Shown: piece after piece, positions 62,991 through 64,000 of the stretch
Layout of the letters: every line of letters begins with the position of its first letter
How positions within the stretch are numbered: the first letter of the stretch is position 1
NCBI GenBank assembly: GCA_033961575.1
Contig: CM066735.1
Location: forward strand, 90,031,449-90,095,448
DNA length: 64,000 bases
Source: Aselliscus stoliczkanus
Taxonomy: Eukaryota > Chordata > Mammalia > Chiroptera > Hipposideridae
Direction: 5' to 3'
Made by a program: the position numbers and the translations under genes
The notes under the pieces: generated by a model
What the model was told of the DNA's origin: nothing
Seen by the model: only the letters and a program-made list of their open reading frames with translations
Databases searched by the model: none

Positions 62991-63954
62991 ATGGCCTTGC
63001 ACCCCGATAGCATGTTGGTGGCCTCTCTCATCACACATTCACCTCTCCCCTCCCCAATTAATCACGAGGTTAAGTGTGAGCGTTTTATATTTCTAAGGGC
63101 TAGTTTTCACCAATACCAGCCCTTGCCTGATCTGGCTACTTACTAGAATAGTTTTAACAGAAAAGGATTATGTTTGTACTTTCTACACTGACCCAGCCTA
63201 GAGGAAAAAGAAACTTTTTAGCCAGTCTTACAATACTGAGAAGGACAGTTGCAATATTTACAAATATTCCCAGGCAGACAGAGCGTTTTAAAAGGGAGAA
63301 CCAATCTACACGGAAAACCCTTTTGCACAACTTGCCTAAAGGGTGCAATGGGACATCAAAAGAAGGAAAGTCTAGGGAGGAATTAAAACACCCTACCTTC
63401 TCCACTGCTTCTCCAATATTTACTTACAATTCTCTCACAAAATAGGGTGGACAAGTGGGTGGGCATGAGGGATAGCCTCCTTCCCCCTGGCAGGGAAGAA
63501 CACTGCTCCAGTCTCCTTTTTGTGGATAGTGCTAAAAGGTGCATTTGGCCTCCAGGCTTTTAAAAAGCCTGTTAGGGGGCACCCCGCCCCATGTTGAAAT
63601 GCTGCTCTGCCTAGTGGAGTTGCTAAGCGGCACTCATGGTGCAACATGAAAAGTATGCATCACACACACTTACCACGTCAAAGATCCTTTTATGAAGGTA
63701 CATTAAAACAATTTTCAGCCCAGCAAGCTCAGTTCTTGCTATTGAAAAGTCCAGGGTGATAAAGGGGTGAGATTTTTGTTGAGTCTATGTGTTTGTTATT
63801 TTCTCTCCCACTCTCTTTTTTATACAGCCCTCATTTTGTAACAGAGCTGTATTATAAGAAACGCTTTAACTACAGAGAAAACACACATTTTAAGCAAGGA
63901 GCACAGAGGAATTTACAAAACATTTTAACACACTGCTGTTAAGATAGTTGTCAA
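62991..63954. other. Unassigned upstream DNA
   Basis: No gene or repeat was recognised. Open frames here carry no known motif. Confidence 0.5.
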
Positions 63955-64000
63955 GGGCCGGGGCCGAGAGGCAGGGTGGTTAAGCGCTGGCTTGGGAAGC
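63955..64000 (+). mobile_element. tRNA-derived SINE, cut by the window edge
   Basis: GGGCCGGGGCCGAGAGGCAG and GGTTAAGCGCTGGCTTGGGA match the heads of the copies at 28566 and 41178. Confidence 0.85.

Noticed and set aside
62261..64000. First exons of RARB1/RARB3
   Set aside because: No frame resembles the beta1/beta3 N-termini. They are expected further upstream.

Overview
The window is mammalian, most likely from a bat. Two kinds of evidence point there. It holds two exons of a vertebrate nuclear receptor gene in a repeat-rich, AT-rich intronic background full of mammal-wide MIR, L2, MLT1 and hAT/MER relics. It also carries younger tRNA-derived SINEs that resemble the Rhin-1 type of rhinolophoid bats, with 3' ends reading like CCCCAATAAAATCTTTAAA. 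The bat assignment rests on my recollection of that SINE family, not on a database search.

The only protein-coding gene I can support is RARB (retinoic acid receptor beta), on the minus strand. Its P2 (beta2) promoter lies around 61,840-62,260. The promoter has the DR5 retinoic acid response element at 61874-61890, a TATA box at 61861-61870 and a CRE-like site at 61929-61936. The first exon (about 61835 down to 61213) carries a long leader with six upstream ATGs and the 52-codon beta2-specific N-terminus. A 27.7-kb intron follows, down to the 149-bp exon at 33374-33522, which encodes the rest of the A/B region and the first half of zinc finger 1. The next exon (end of the P-box and zinc finger 2) was not found, so everything below 33373 is taken to be the following intron. 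The gene runs off the low-coordinate end of the window.

The introns hold mostly ancient repeats. More informative structures are: a probable poly(A) retrocopy with a 13-bp target-site duplication inside an MLT1 LTR (17139-17755); an 81-bp palindromic mariner-type MITE inside another MLT1 LTR (32320-32400); a cluster of SINE pieces with a small foldback inside an hAT relic (28280-29095); a 133-bp direct duplication 2 kb apart (5236 and 7205); a G-run cluster at 34030; and a CpG-rich stretch with two AP-1 consensus sites inside the P2 intron (39980-41000).

No tRNA, rRNA, CRISPR, bacterial or phage features are present, and there is no second convincing gene. I saw no clearly undescribed system. 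The best leads are the retrocopy, the hairpin MITE, the multi-uORF leader and the CpG-rich intronic block.
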